Origin: Enterococcus sp. ZJ1622
Lineage (GTDB): Bacteria; Bacillota; Bacilli; Lactobacillales; Enterococcaceae
DNA length: 64,000 nucleotides
NCBI RefSeq assembly: GCF_011038845.1
Contig: NZ_JAAKDW010000001.1
Span: 124,001-188,000 of the forward strand
Reading direction: 5' to 3'
The position numbers were made by a program, and so were the translations under genes. This document shows positions 39,601 through 47,830 of the stretch, piece after piece. The notes beneath the pieces are model-generated. The model did no database searches, was not told where the DNA came from, and saw only the letters and a program-made list of their open reading frames with translations. The first letter of the stretch is position 1; each line of letters begins with the position of its first letter.

Positions 39601-40476
39601 ATGCCAGTAGTATCAGGAGCTGAATTTTTAAAAGCTGCTCGTAAAGGCGGTTACGCTGTCGGCGGGTTCAACACAAACAACTTAGAATGGACTCAAGCTA
39701 TCCTTGAAGCAGCTGAAGCAAAACAAGCACCAGTACTTATCCAAACATCAATGGGTGCAGCTAAATACATGGGTGGTTACAAAATCTGTAAAGATTTAAT
39801 CACTGATTTAGTTGAAGCAATGAACATCACTGTTCCAGTTGCTATTCACTTAGACCACGGAGACTACGAAGCAGCTCTAGAATGTATCGAACTAGGCTAC
39901 ACTTCAGTTATGTTCGACGGCTCACACTTGCCATTTGAAGAAAACTTGAAATTAGCAAAAGACGTTGTTGAAAAAGCTCATGCTAAAGGTATCTCTGTAG
40001 AATGTGAAGTTGGTTCAATCGGCGGTGAAGAAGACGGAATCATCGGTAACGGCGAATTAGCTGACATCGAAGAATGCAAACAAATGGTTGCTACAGGTAT
40101 CGACTACCTAGCTTGCGGTATCGGTAACATCCATGGTCAATACCCAGAAAACTGGAACGGTCTAGCATTTGACCACTTACAAGCAATTGCTGATGCTGTA
40201 GGTCCAGATATGCCTTTAGTATTACATGGCGGATCAGGTATTCCTCAAGATCAAATCGAAAAAGCAATCTCAATGGGTATCTCAAAAGTAAATGTTAACA
40301 CTGAATTCCAATTATCATTTGCTGCAGCTACTCGCAAATATATCGAAGCTGGTAAAGATAAAGAAGGTAAAGGATTCGACCCTCGTAAATTATTAGCTCC
40401 AGGTAAAGCAGCGATCGTTGAAGATGCAAAAGCTCATATCGACTGGTTCGGTTCAGCAAACAAAGCGAACGCTTAA
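39601..40476 (+). CDS. fba: Class II fructose-bisphosphate aldolase
   Basis: 291 residues, the glycolytic enzyme cleaving fructose 1,6-bisphosphate. Zinc and catalytic motifs: VAIHLDHGDYEAAL, FDGSHLPFEENL, ECEVGSIGGEEDG, NIHGQYP and VLHGGSGIPQDQI. Codon use is strongly biased, as in highly expressed genes. The ATG at 39601 follows AGGAGGAATTTATT. It has its own promoter region and terminator. A second aldolase at 51560 is clearly different. Confidence 0.95.
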   Translation: MPVVSGAEFLKAARKGGYAVGGFNTNNLEWTQAILEAAEAKQAPVLIQTSMGAAKYMGGYKICKDLITDLVEAMNITVPVAIHLDHGDYEAALECIELGYTSVMFDGSHLPFEENLKLAKDVVEKAHAKGISVECEVGSIGGEEDGIIGNGELADIEECKQMVATGIDYLACGIGNIHGQYPENWNGLAFDHLQAIADAVGPDMPLVLHGGSGIPQDQIEKAISMGISKVNVNTEFQLSFAAATRKYIEAGKDKEGKGFDPRKLLAPGKAAIVEDAKAHIDWFGSANKANA

Positions 40477-40524
40477 TTTCAATTGAAATCCGTTCTTTGT
40501 GTTCGTTGAAACACAGTCCGAAGA

Positions 40525-40568
40525 GAATGGCTACACAGCTTGTCAAGCTGTGTGCCGTTCTTTTTTTG
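40525..40568 (+). terminator. Terminator of fba
   Basis: TACACAGCTTGTCAAGCTGTGTG hairpin, extended by GAATGG/CCGTTC, followed by TTTTTTT. Confidence 0.9.
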
Positions 40569-40661
40569 TGTAAAAGAAAAGTCGATACTCGTTTCTTTTT
40601 TTTATCTATGATAAAATACAGACATATGTAAGAAATACGATATCAAACAAGGTGGAAACAG

Positions 40662-41933
40662 ATGAAAAAAATCGTAATCAAAGGAAACCGGCCGCTAACA
40701 GGTGAAGTAACGATCAGTGGCGCTAAAAACAGCGCAGTTGCATTGATACCAGCGGCGATCTTAGCTGATTCGCCTGTAGTATTAGAAGGCGTTCCGGATA
40801 TTCAGGATGTCCATTCATTGATTGAAATTTTAGAGATCATGGGCGCAAAAGTCTGTTTTTCAGACAATGTTTTAGAAATCGATCCTCGAGGTGTCGTGTC
40901 TGTTCCGATGCCAAATGGGAAGATCAATAGTTTACGTGCCTCTTATTATTTCATGGGAACATTACTGGGCAAATTCGGCGAAGCCGTCGTAGGACTCCCA
41001 GGCGGCTGTTACTTAGGACCTCGTCCCATCGATCTGCATGTCAAAGGCTTCGAAGCATTAGGTGCTTCTGTCAATAATGAACATGGAGCAATGTATCTGC
41101 GCACTGAAAAGGATGGTCTGAGAGGCAACCGGATTTTCATGGATGTGATTTCAGTAGGTGCAACGATCAACGTGATGCTTGCGGCAGTGAAAGCAAAAGG
41201 GCAGACAGTGATTGAAAACGCTGCACGAGAACCTGAAATCATCGACGTCGCTACGCTGCTCAACAATATGGGAGCGAAAGTACGCGGAGCAGGCACGGAT
41301 GTCATTCGAATCGAAGGCGTAGACAAACTCCACGGATGCCGTCATTTCATGATCCCCGATCGGATCGAAGCCGGGACCTATCTGTCGTTAGCGGCAGCAG
41401 CAGGAAACGGGATCAAAGTCAAAAATGTGATTTTCGAACACTTAGAAAGCTTCATCGCTAAACTGCAGGAGATCGGTGTCAACATGAAAATCAGCGAAGA
41501 CGAAATCGAAGTCTACCCATCGAAAAATCTGACGATGGCAAATGTCATGACGTATCCTTACCCAGGATTTGCCACAGATCTGCAGCAGCCACTTACTCCT
41601 TTACTGCTGATGGCTTCAGGCACAGGCGAGATCACAGATACCATCTATTCTAAACGCAACAATCATGTGCCAGAACTTGCTCGAATGGGTGCAGACATCA
41701 CAGTAGAAGGAAACATGATCATCGTGAACGGACCGAATAAGTTGCACGGAGCAGAAGTCGTTGCTTCAGATCTTCGGGCTGGCGCATGCTTGGTGATCGC
41801 CGGACTTCTCGCAGAAGGAACAACAACGATCTATAATGTCGACTATATCTTGCGCGGCTATGATCATATTATTGAAAAATTAACAGCCTTAGGGGCATCG
41901 ATCGAAATGGTGGAGGAAGTGGGAGCCGAATGA
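40662..41933 (+). CDS. murA: UDP-N-acetylglucosamine 1-carboxyvinyltransferase
   Basis: 423 residues. The first committed step of peptidoglycan synthesis, and the fosfomycin target. The active-site cysteine is present in [16 protein letters not shown], with [21 protein letters not shown] at the N-terminus and [16 protein letters not shown] later. Low-GC Gram-positives usually have two MurA paralogues; the position next to rho suggests the MurAB/MurZ copy. ATG at 40662 follows AAGGTGGAAACAG. The rho start overlaps its stop by four bases. Confidence 0.93.
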   Translation: MKKIVIKGNRPLTGEVTISGAKNSAVALIPAAILADSPVVLEGVPDIQDVHSLIEILEIMGAKVCFSDNVLEIDPRGVVSVPMPNGKINSLRASYYFMGTLLGKFGEAVVGLPGGCYLGPRPIDLHVKGFEALGASVNNEHGAMYLRTEKDGLRGNRIFMDVISVGATINVMLAAVKAKGQTVIENAAREPEIIDVATLLNNMGAKVRGAGTDVIRIEGVDKLHGCRHFMIPDRIEAGTYLSLAAAAGNGIKVKNVIFEHLESFIAKLQEIGVNMKISEDEIEVYPSKNLTMANVMTYPYPGFATDLQQPLTPLLLMASGTGEITDTIYSKRNNHVPELARMGADITVEGNMIIVNGPNKLHGAEVVASDLRAGACLVIAGLLAEGTTTIYNVDYILRGYDHIIEKLTALGASIEMVEEVGAE

Positions 41934-43225
41934 GTGATTATTTGACAATGGCGGAGCTGGAAAACAAGACATTGAAGGAAGTTTACAGTTACGCAAAAGA
42001 ATTTAAAATCCCTTATTACAGCAAAATGAACAAAAAAGAACTGTCATTAGCTGTGATTCGGGCGCAAGCTGAAAAACAGGGATTCTACTACATGGAAGGG
42101 ATCTTAGATATCGTTGGGCAAGACGGTTATGGCTTTTTACGACCGATCAACTATGGACCAAGTGTAGAAGATATCTACATCTCAGCCTCTCAGATCAGAC
42201 GTTTCAGTTTGAGAAACGGGGACAAAGTAGCAGGGAAAGCACGTCCGCCGAAAGAATCAGAGCGTTATTATGGATTGATGCACGTTGAAAGCGTCAATGG
42301 AAAAGACCCGGAAGAAGCGAAAGAACGTCCGCATTTTCCGGCGTTGACACCTCTTTATCCGCAAGAACAGCTTCAATTAGAAACAACATCGCAACGATTA
42401 TCTACACGAATGATCGACATCTTCTCACCTGTCGGATTCGGACAGCGAGGACTGATCGTCGCTCCGCCTAAAGCAGGTAAGACATCTGTATTGAAAGAAA
42501 TTGCTAACGGGATCACCGAGAACTATCCTGATGTGGAACTCATCGTCCTTTTGATCGATGAGCGCCCCGAAGAAGTAACAGACCTTGAACGCAGTGTGAA
42601 AGGTGATGTCGTATCTTCTACCTTTGATTTGCAGCCGCAAAACCATACCCGTGTGTCAGAACTGGTATTAGAACGTGCGATGCGTTTGGTAGAGGACAAA
42701 CGAGACGTCGTTATTTTGATGGATAGCATCACGAGACTTGCACGAGCATACAATCTGGTAGTGCCGCCAAGTGGACGCACACTAAGCGGAGGGATCGATC
42801 CTGCAGCACTCTACAAACCCAAGAAATTTTTCGGTGCGGCCAGAAATATCGAAGAAGGCGGCAGTTTGACGATCTTAGCGACTGCGTTAGTCGATACGGG
42901 AAGCCGAATGGACGATGTCATTTATGAAGAGTTCAAAGGGACCGGAAATCTAGAGCTTCAGCTGTCACGTGAATTATCTGAACGGCGGATCTTCCCAGCC
43001 ATCGATATCAAGAAATCTGGTACTCGTAAAGAAGAACTGCTCATGCCAAGCGAACAATTAGAAGAAATCTGGAAGCTTCGCAAAAATATGACCGGCGATT
43101 CGCTAGATTATACGGAACAACTGATCCGCTTCCTGCGCAAAACCAAAAACAACCAGCAATTCTTCAAAGAATTCCAAGATGTCTCCTTCAGTAAAAAAAA
43201 TCAGACAAGAAATCTGAAAAGATAA
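41930..43225 (+). CDS. rho: Transcription termination factor Rho
   Basis: 431 residues. A hexameric RNA-dependent ATPase. It has the N-terminal helical domain, cold-shock-like RNA-binding domain ([16 protein letters not shown]), Walker [11 protein letters not shown], Walker [14 protein letters not shown] and [13 protein letters not shown] with the R/Q loops after it. ATGA overlap with murA suggests translational coupling. The rpmE2 promoter follows at once. Confidence 0.97.
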   Translation: MSDYLTMAELENKTLKEVYSYAKEFKIPYYSKMNKKELSLAVIRAQAEKQGFYYMEGILDIVGQDGYGFLRPINYGPSVEDIYISASQIRRFSLRNGDKVAGKARPPKESERYYGLMHVESVNGKDPEEAKERPHFPALTPLYPQEQLQLETTSQRLSTRMIDIFSPVGFGQRGLIVAPPKAGKTSVLKEIANGITENYPDVELIVLLIDERPEEVTDLERSVKGDVVSSTFDLQPQNHTRVSELVLERAMRLVEDKRDVVILMDSITRLARAYNLVVPPSGRTLSGGIDPAALYKPKKFFGAARNIEEGGSLTILATALVDTGSRMDDVIYEEFKGTGNLELQLSRELSERRIFPAIDIKKSGTRKEELLMPSEQLEEIWKLRKNMTGDSLDYTEQLIRFLRKTKNNQQFFKEFQDVSFSKKNQTRNLKR

Positions 43226-43254
43226 TTGCAACCTTGATAGAAACATGTTAAGAT
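43226..43254 (+). promoter_or_regulatory. rpmE2 promoter
   Basis: TTGCAA (43226-43231), 17 bases, TAAGAT (43249-43254), starting directly after the rho stop codon. Confidence 0.7.
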
Positions 43255-43323
43255 GTTACTGTTGTAAATTGACAAATCAACTCTGGTTCAGCAAATGGAG
43301 CAGGGCAAAGGAGCGAAAAAATT

Positions 43324-43587
43324 ATGAAAGAAAATATCCATCCAGATTACCATCCAGTAGTGTTCATGGATTCAACAACTGGTTTTAAATTCTTGTCAGG
43401 TTCAACAAAAACTTCACAAGAAACAGTTGAATGGGAAGACGGTAATACATACCCAGTCATCCGTGTCGAAGTAACTTCTGACTCACATCCATTCTATACT
43501 GGACGTCAAAAATTCACACAAGCAGACGGACGTGTGGACCGTTTCAACAAAAAATACGGTCTCAAAGACGCAAACGCTGCGGAATAA
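43324..43587 (+). CDS. rpmE2: 50S ribosomal protein L31 type B
   Basis: 87 residues. It starts [20 protein letters not shown] and lacks the zinc cysteines, which is the type B (zinc-free) L31. ATG at 43324 follows AAAGGAGCGAAAAAATT. The last 36 bases around the stop (43553-43588) recur exactly at 46634-46669, on the far side of the bacteriocin-like cassette, so this 3' end seems to be an insertion target. The gene itself is intact. Confidence 0.95.
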   Translation: MKENIHPDYHPVVFMDSTTGFKFLSGSTKTSQETVEWEDGNTYPVIRVEVTSDSHPFYTGRQKFTQADGRVDRFNKKYGLKDANAAE

Positions 43588-43588
43588 T
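43553..43588 (+). repeat. Left direct repeat of the accessory cassette (attachment-site-like)
   Basis: 36 bases covering the last codons, stop and two following bases of rpmE2. An exact second copy lies 3081 bases downstream at 46634-46669. The bases just outside the match differ in both directions. Confidence 0.9.
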
Positions 43589-43646
43589 AAAAACGCTGAT
43601 AACTCAACGTTTAGCAGACTATCTGATAGGGATAGTCTGCTTTTTT
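43589..43646 (+). terminator. rpmE2 terminator next to the left repeat
   Basis: A small imperfect hairpin AAACGCTGA...TCAACGTTT is followed by a strong one, GCAGACTATC (43614-43623) with GATAGTCTGC (43631-43640), and TTTTTT. The same two-hairpin layout with other sequence follows the right repeat. Confidence 0.88.
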
Positions 43647-43678
43647 GCGTTTTGACCATAATGAATAGATGGATATCG

Positions 43679-44575
43679 TTACTCAAAAATGGGTGGGATA
43701 CAGTAAATTTTTTCGAATTTTATTAAATCAAATTTAAATTCATTGATTAAACTATCCATCTCTAATAATTCTAGCCCTTGTAAAATTTTCATTATTCGTT
43801 TTCGTCCTTTGATGCTATCTCCTTCTATATGACAGATTAATGCCTTATAAAATTGAATGGATATCTGAGTATCTTTTGCAAATAATAATCTATGATGAGT
43901 AGCTTCAAATTTTTGTAAGTATTGTTTAGAAAAGTGAATATTTTTGCGTTCTAACATTAAAAGAAAAGCATTATTATAAAGACTAGATAATATCGGATGA
44001 AAAATTTCAAAATCGTTGTATTTTTCAATTTTGCGTTCGATTTCTGTAAGCCTTTGGGATATATAGTTTGTATCAAAAAGAAATAGTAATGAGCTAAAAC
44101 TGATCATTTCAAATCTTCCCCACTCATTTACTTTTTCTAAATAGTTGGCAAAGTGATCTAAGTGTTCTTTATCGTTTTTATTCAGCTTACGTTTTTCTAC
44201 GGGCAGAGTATACCAATCAAAAGTTTTTATGATTAAATAGTTGCGAATATCAACAATGTCTCGTGTAGTATTTGCTTTTTTTTGAATGATTTCTAAAGTA
44301 TACTTCCGTGATCCTCTATTCTCTCTAGTAGCTTTAATAAAATCTTTTATCTTTTTATTTTTCTCTCGTATGCTATCAAGTTCTAGATATAAGACAAATT
44401 CATCCATGGTTATATTCAATTTATCAATAAATTCCAATAAAATAACAAAAGGAATGCTATTTTTTCCAGTTTCATATTTAGATAATGTATTTCTTGTTGT
44501 TATATTTTTAGCTAAATTTTTTTGAGAGATACCTCTTTCTACACGCAATTTTTTAAGTAATTCCCCGCTATCCAT
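43679..44575 (-). CDS. XRE/Rgg-like regulator of the bacteriocin-like cassette
   Basis: 298 residues when started at 44575, which has GGAGCGGTGAT directly upstream; a longer frame to 44650 lacks support. An N-terminal helix-turn-helix (GELLKKLRVERGISQKNLAK) precedes a long all-helical C-terminal domain, the layout of Rgg/MutR-type peptide-responsive regulators. It is divergent from the precursor gene, with a 258-base intergenic region, so it probably controls that gene. The sequence is AT-rich compared with rho and rpmE2. Its start resembles the regulator at 4123. Confidence 0.75.
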   Translation of the reverse strand: MDSGELLKKLRVERGISQKNLAKNITTRNTLSKYETGKNSIPFVILLEFIDKLNITMDEFVLYLELDSIREKNKKIKDFIKATRENRGSRKYTLEIIQKKANTTRDIVDIRNYLIIKTFDWYTLPVEKRKLNKNDKEHLDHFANYLEKVNEWGRFEMISFSSLLFLFDTNYISQRLTEIERKIEKYNDFEIFHPILSSLYNNAFLLMLERKNIHFSKQYLQKFEATHHRLLFAKDTQISIQFYKALICHIEGDSIKGRKRIMKILQGLELLEMDSLINEFKFDLIKFEKIYCIPPIFE

Positions 44576-44697
44576 ATCACCGCTCCGTTCTTTTATAATT
44601 GTTATGCGCAAATTAATCACAAAATGAAAATAATACGTATTTTTAATCATAATAACATAGTAGATAAAATAAAAATACGGGAGGTGTGTATTTAATA

Positions 44698-44784
44698 TTG
44701 AAAATCGGGGATAGGCTGTTACTTGGGTGGTGGATAGATTGTCGATTGATTATTTTTTCTAAAGGAGAAAGGGGATGGGAATAG
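44698..44784 (+). CDS. Possible small ORF in the divergent control region
   Basis: TTG at 44698 opens 28 codons (MKIGDRLLLGWWIDCRL...) with GGGAGGTG about 13 bases upstream, which is a long spacing. It lies between the regulator and the precursor, where Rgg systems often keep a short pheromone gene, but it lacks a clearly hydrophobic export end. It could equally be a chance frame in a leader. Low confidence. Confidence 0.2.
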   Translation: MKIGDRLLLGWWIDCRLIIFSKGERGWE

Positions 44785-44833
44785 AGTAATACTAAATGAA
44801 AAGAAGCTTACAAAAGATAAAGGAGGAATTTGG

Positions 44834-45655
44834 ATGTCATATCTAATAAAAATTTTATGTAAGATAAGTATGGTAAAAGTTGGAACAATTTTTGCTTTAT
44901 CACTAATATTAGTTAGCTCATTTATCCCAATTTTAAATGTTTCTGCAGGTGAAGCAGTTTTTTCTGTGACAACGAATGAAAAAATGATTTCAGATTTTAC
45001 GGATGAAGAATTAGATACATTTGGGAAAATGTCTGATATTATGGAAACTACAAAGTTAGTAAGTAAAACAGAAACTAATGACATGAAGTCAAGATTTCAA
45101 AATGAATTACGCAATAGAAACATTATTATTCATGTACCAGAAAGCTCATTAGATTTAACAAATGTGAAAGTTCTGCAAGTTACACAAAATTCAGAGGATT
45201 TTTATACGATCACAGTGCCTATAGTAGGCGAAGGCTATAATTTATTTAGTAATTTGACGGTTACTTATAGTCAGAATGGGGAAAATGAAGGATATCAAGA
45301 AACTATTATTAGTCAAGGATTGAACAATAAAACTCAGATTGAATCTTACGTAAACGGTAAATTGACGAAATCTGATTTACTTAATGAAGAGTTTTTATCT
45401 AACGAGCAAATTAAGAAGGACATGCAAAATGTACAAAAACAAGGAGCTTTGTTACCTCAGAGTAGAGGTGTTGCTGCTAAAATTGCTTGTATTGTTGTTG
45501 TTCTTGGTATTAGTAAATACGTTGCGACTATAATTGCAGGAGCTTGTGTTGGTTCATGCCCAGCTATACCGGTAATTTGTGCTGCTTGTATTGGGGGGGT
45601 TGTAGCTTTAGGCACTGGTACGATGAGTTCTGTAGTAGCTTGTTTTAAACTTTGA
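44834..45655 (+). CDS. Secreted precursor with cysteine-rich hydrophobic C-terminal peptide (bacteriocin-like)
   Basis: 273 residues. A Sec-type signal peptide (hydrophobic ~15-32, ending near VSAG at 36-39) is followed by a ~170-residue hydrophilic region without cysteine. The last ~62 residues after QSR (209-211) are hydrophobic and glycine/alanine-rich and hold six cysteines at 219, 238, 242, 249, 252 and 270. This is the arrangement of halocin C8-like precursors, where a long propeptide is cut from a disulfide-rich hydrophobic toxin. A thioredoxin-like gene follows. Bacteriocin activity is inferred; no family match was run. ATG at 44834 follows AAAGGAGGAATTTGG. Confidence 0.7.
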   Translation: MSYLIKILCKISMVKVGTIFALSLILVSSFIPILNVSAGEAVFSVTTNEKMISDFTDEELDTFGKMSDIMETTKLVSKTETNDMKSRFQNELRNRNIIIHVPESSLDLTNVKVLQVTQNSEDFYTITVPIVGEGYNLFSNLTVTYSQNGENEGYQETIISQGLNNKTQIESYVNGKLTKSDLLNEEFLSNEQIKKDMQNVQKQGALLPQSRGVAAKIACIVVVLGISKYVATIIAGACVGSCPAIPVICAACIGGVVALGTGTMSSVVACFKL

Positions 45656-45670
45656 ATGGACTGATAAGAT

Positions 45671-46132
45671 GTGAAAAAGTCGATTAAAACTAGCAGAATA
45701 ATTGTATCGTTTCTATGTCTCTTTGTGGTAGTATTCTCGTTGATTTTTTTTCAAACAAACAGACTTGGTATGAGTAATATTCTACCTGAAATCAAAACAG
45801 AGATGTTAAAATCAAAGCTTGAAGGTTCGGATACTTTCTTGTTATATGTGGGTAGACCAACCTGTATTCAATGCCAAGAAATCGAACCTACACTTCGAAA
45901 CTTATTAAAAAATGCGGGAATAAAAGTCAATTATTATAGAACTGATATAGCTCGAAACGAAGATGAAAAGAGCTTAGAGGCAGTAGCTGAAAAGCTTGAT
46001 TTAACTGTAGTACCCTCATTATTAATGATTTCTAACGGTGTTCTGATTGATAGATTAGATGGTGTTTACACTGAAAAAGCTATTTCTGAATTTTTAGAAA
46101 ATAATAAAAAATTTTTAAAGGAGGATGCATAG
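45671..46132 (+). CDS. Membrane-anchored thioredoxin-like protein
   Basis: 153 residues from a GTG at 45671, 15 bases after the precursor stop; the ribosome site is weak, so translation may be coupled. One N-terminal membrane helix (~9-28) precedes a thioredoxin fold facing outward, with the redox motif PTCIQC (Cys 65 and 68), YYRTDIARNE, the cis-Pro region VVPSLLM and a C-terminal helix. It resembles the disulfide-forming accessory proteins found beside disulfide-containing bacteriocins (PedC/BdbB type). Most likely it oxidises the six-cysteine peptide. Confidence 0.75.
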   Translation: MKKSIKTSRIIVSFLCLFVVVFSLIFFQTNRLGMSNILPEIKTEMLKSKLEGSDTFLLYVGRPTCIQCQEIEPTLRNLLKNAGIKVNYYRTDIARNEDEKSLEAVAEKLDLTVVPSLLMISNGVLIDRLDGVYTEKAISEFLENNKKFLKEDA

Positions 46133-46297
46133 TTGTTTGTCCCTATATATAGCATGATACTTCTAGGCTTATTTTTAGTATTTTGTCTTTACGCGCTGAA
46201 AATACTTCAAAAAAATAATGATGATACGCAACGTCAAATAGCACAATTAAGAAAAGATATTGAGTTGATCTTGGAAAAAATTAGGGAAAATAATTAA
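46133..46297 (+). CDS. 54-residue membrane protein, possible immunity protein
   Basis: TTG at 46133 directly after the thioredoxin-like stop, with AAAGGAGG eight bases upstream. One membrane helix (~8-25, MILLGLFLVFCLYALKIL) is followed by a charged helix (DTQRQIAQLRKDIELILEKI). The layout resembles DUF4083-like small proteins. As third gene of the operon it may protect the producer or help secretion; this is inferred from position and topology. Confidence 0.55.
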   Translation: MFVPIYSMILLGLFLVFCLYALKILQKNNDDTQRQIAQLRKDIELILEKIRENN

Positions 46298-46633
46298 AAA
46301 TGGTGTATGTATGTTACCTAGTGGATGGATTTCCTGAGAAAAGGATCTGACATAAGTCAAACTAAAATTACTAACAACAAAAATTATTTTAGATTTACAA
46401 TGAAAAATATTGTCAATATGAATTTGTCGAAAAAAATTAGAAAAATACTTGACTGTTAGTGATAAGAGGACAGTGCATTAAATTCAATAGTAATCAGCAT
46501 AAAATCCCCCTAGCTAATATCTAAATACATTGACTTAGCAAATGTATATAGTGTTGAAGCAGAACAACTTAGGGCATCCATTATCTAAGTTTTTCTCTGC
46601 TTATCAGAAGCATTAGAAAGCAATCTAGCTCTC
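46298..46633. other. Non-coding right end of the cassette
   Basis: 336 bases, very AT-rich, with no convincing ORF. An inverted repeat ATACATT (46525-46531)/AATGTAT (46541-46547) is present, and no T-run terminator is obvious. If the cassette is mobile, recombinase or end-binding sites would be expected here. Confidence 0.5.
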
Positions 46634-46669
46634 AATACGGTCTCAAAGACGCAAACGCTGCGGAATAAT
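46634..46669 (+). repeat. Right direct repeat of the accessory cassette (duplicated rpmE2 3' end)
   Basis: Exact 36-base copy of 43553-43588, including the rpmE2 stop codon, but without the rest of rpmE2 upstream. It is followed by its own two-hairpin terminator. Confidence 0.9.
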
Positions 46670-46727
46670 CAAAATATTGAGGTATCAATATTTGACGGGA
46701 TTCTCTTTAAGAGGATCCCGTTTTTTT
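46670..46727 (+). terminator. rpmE2-type terminator next to the right repeat
   Basis: AAATATTGAGGTATCAATATTT forms a small hairpin, then CGGGATTCTC (46696-46705) pairs with GAGGATCCCG (46711-46720), followed by TTTTTTT. Same layout as at 43589-43646, with different sequence. Confidence 0.88.
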
Positions 46728-46910
46728 GTGTACTATACTTATAGGAATCAGGTGCGATCAATCTACTGATCGAAAGGTATAATGATCACTTTGCTTTTTT
46801 TTACAGTAGAAAGGTATTTTATTACATAGAGCTTAAACGCCGTTTTAAATATGATAAAATGAAAATGAAGGAAATTTTGTATAGAAGATAAACGAAAAAA
46901 GGAGAAAAAG

Positions 46911-47606
46911 ATGTTTAAAATTGCTATTTGTAATGATGCGGAAGAAATAAATTCGCAAATTGAAGCATTTATTCATGCATATAGTCTCAATTCGTATAAA
47001 GTAGATGTCTTTCCTGATTCTCATTCACTGATTCAATCACTAAAAAATAATGATCATATGTTATATTTTCTCAATATTGAGAAGGATAACCAAGGAGTAG
47101 AGGTAGCCAAAACGGTGAGAAAATATAATCTCAATGCTTTTATTGTATTTCTCGCAAATCATAAGAAATATATGAGTGAAATATTTGAAATACGTACATT
47201 TGATTATGTGTTAAAACCTATTACTAAAGAAAGGGTTTTTAGAATCATGGATGATATTTCCCGTCTGCTGAATTTAAGCAAAAAGCAATTTGTTTTTTCA
47301 GTTAATAATATGAATAATTATATTTCTTTTGGAGAAATTATATATTTTGAAAAACATAAAAGACAAACAATGCTTCATCATGTATCTGGTATGAGTAAAG
47401 TTTTTTATATGAATACGGATCAGATATTAGAACAATTAGATGCCTGTTTTACACAGATACATACTTCTTTCATTATCAATATAAATTTTGTTAGACAAGC
47501 AAGTAGAACGAAAGTTATCTTAAATAATCATCGAGAAATAGAATTACCGATCAGTAGAAAATATAGAGAGAATGTATCCAATAAATTCATTCATTTACAA
47601 AAATGA
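46911..47606 (+). CDS. LytTR-family response regulator with degenerate receiver
   Basis: 231 residues: receiver-like domain (~1-120) and LytTR DNA-binding domain (~130-230: YISFGEIIYFEKHKRQTMLH, then FTQIHTSFIININFV). The position of the phosphate-accepting Asp is occupied by Asn55 in LYFLNIEKD, so normal phosphorylation is unlikely. No histidine kinase gene is next to it. AgrA/ComE-type LytTR proteins often control peptide or bacteriocin genes. ATG at 46911 follows AAAAGGAGAAAAAG. The likely target is the next gene. Confidence 0.82.
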   Translation: MFKIAICNDAEEINSQIEAFIHAYSLNSYKVDVFPDSHSLIQSLKNNDHMLYFLNIEKDNQGVEVAKTVRKYNLNAFIVFLANHKKYMSEIFEIRTFDYVLKPITKERVFRIMDDISRLLNLSKKQFVFSVNNMNNYISFGEIIYFEKHKRQTMLHHVSGMSKVFYMNTDQILEQLDACFTQIHTSFIININFVRQASRTKVILNNHREIELPISRKYRENVSNKFIHLQK

Positions 47607-47830
47607 TTTGATGTAAAAAATATATATTAGCTAACTTTTCCTTGGATAAATAAGCATACATCAAAAAAGTTAAAACTAAAGTACAGAGGAAGCAAAAAAG
47701 ATTATTCGTCAAATAAGTAACGTGTTTGTTGATATGTATTGAATACCGAAAAATGAGAACGTTTTATAAAGGCGTATGATAAACGAAAAACTTAATAGAA
47801 AAAATACATAAAAGAAAGGGGGCGAAAATA

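Noticed and set aside
44286-44525. A plus-strand frame inside the cassette regulator
   Set aside because: It opposes a clear helix-turn-helix gene, has no ribosome site and is explained by AT-rich composition.
43553-46669. Calling the cassette a transposon or integrative conjugative element
   Set aside because: There is no transposase, integrase or conjugation gene, no terminal inverted repeats were seen, and the direct repeat is longer than a usual target duplication.
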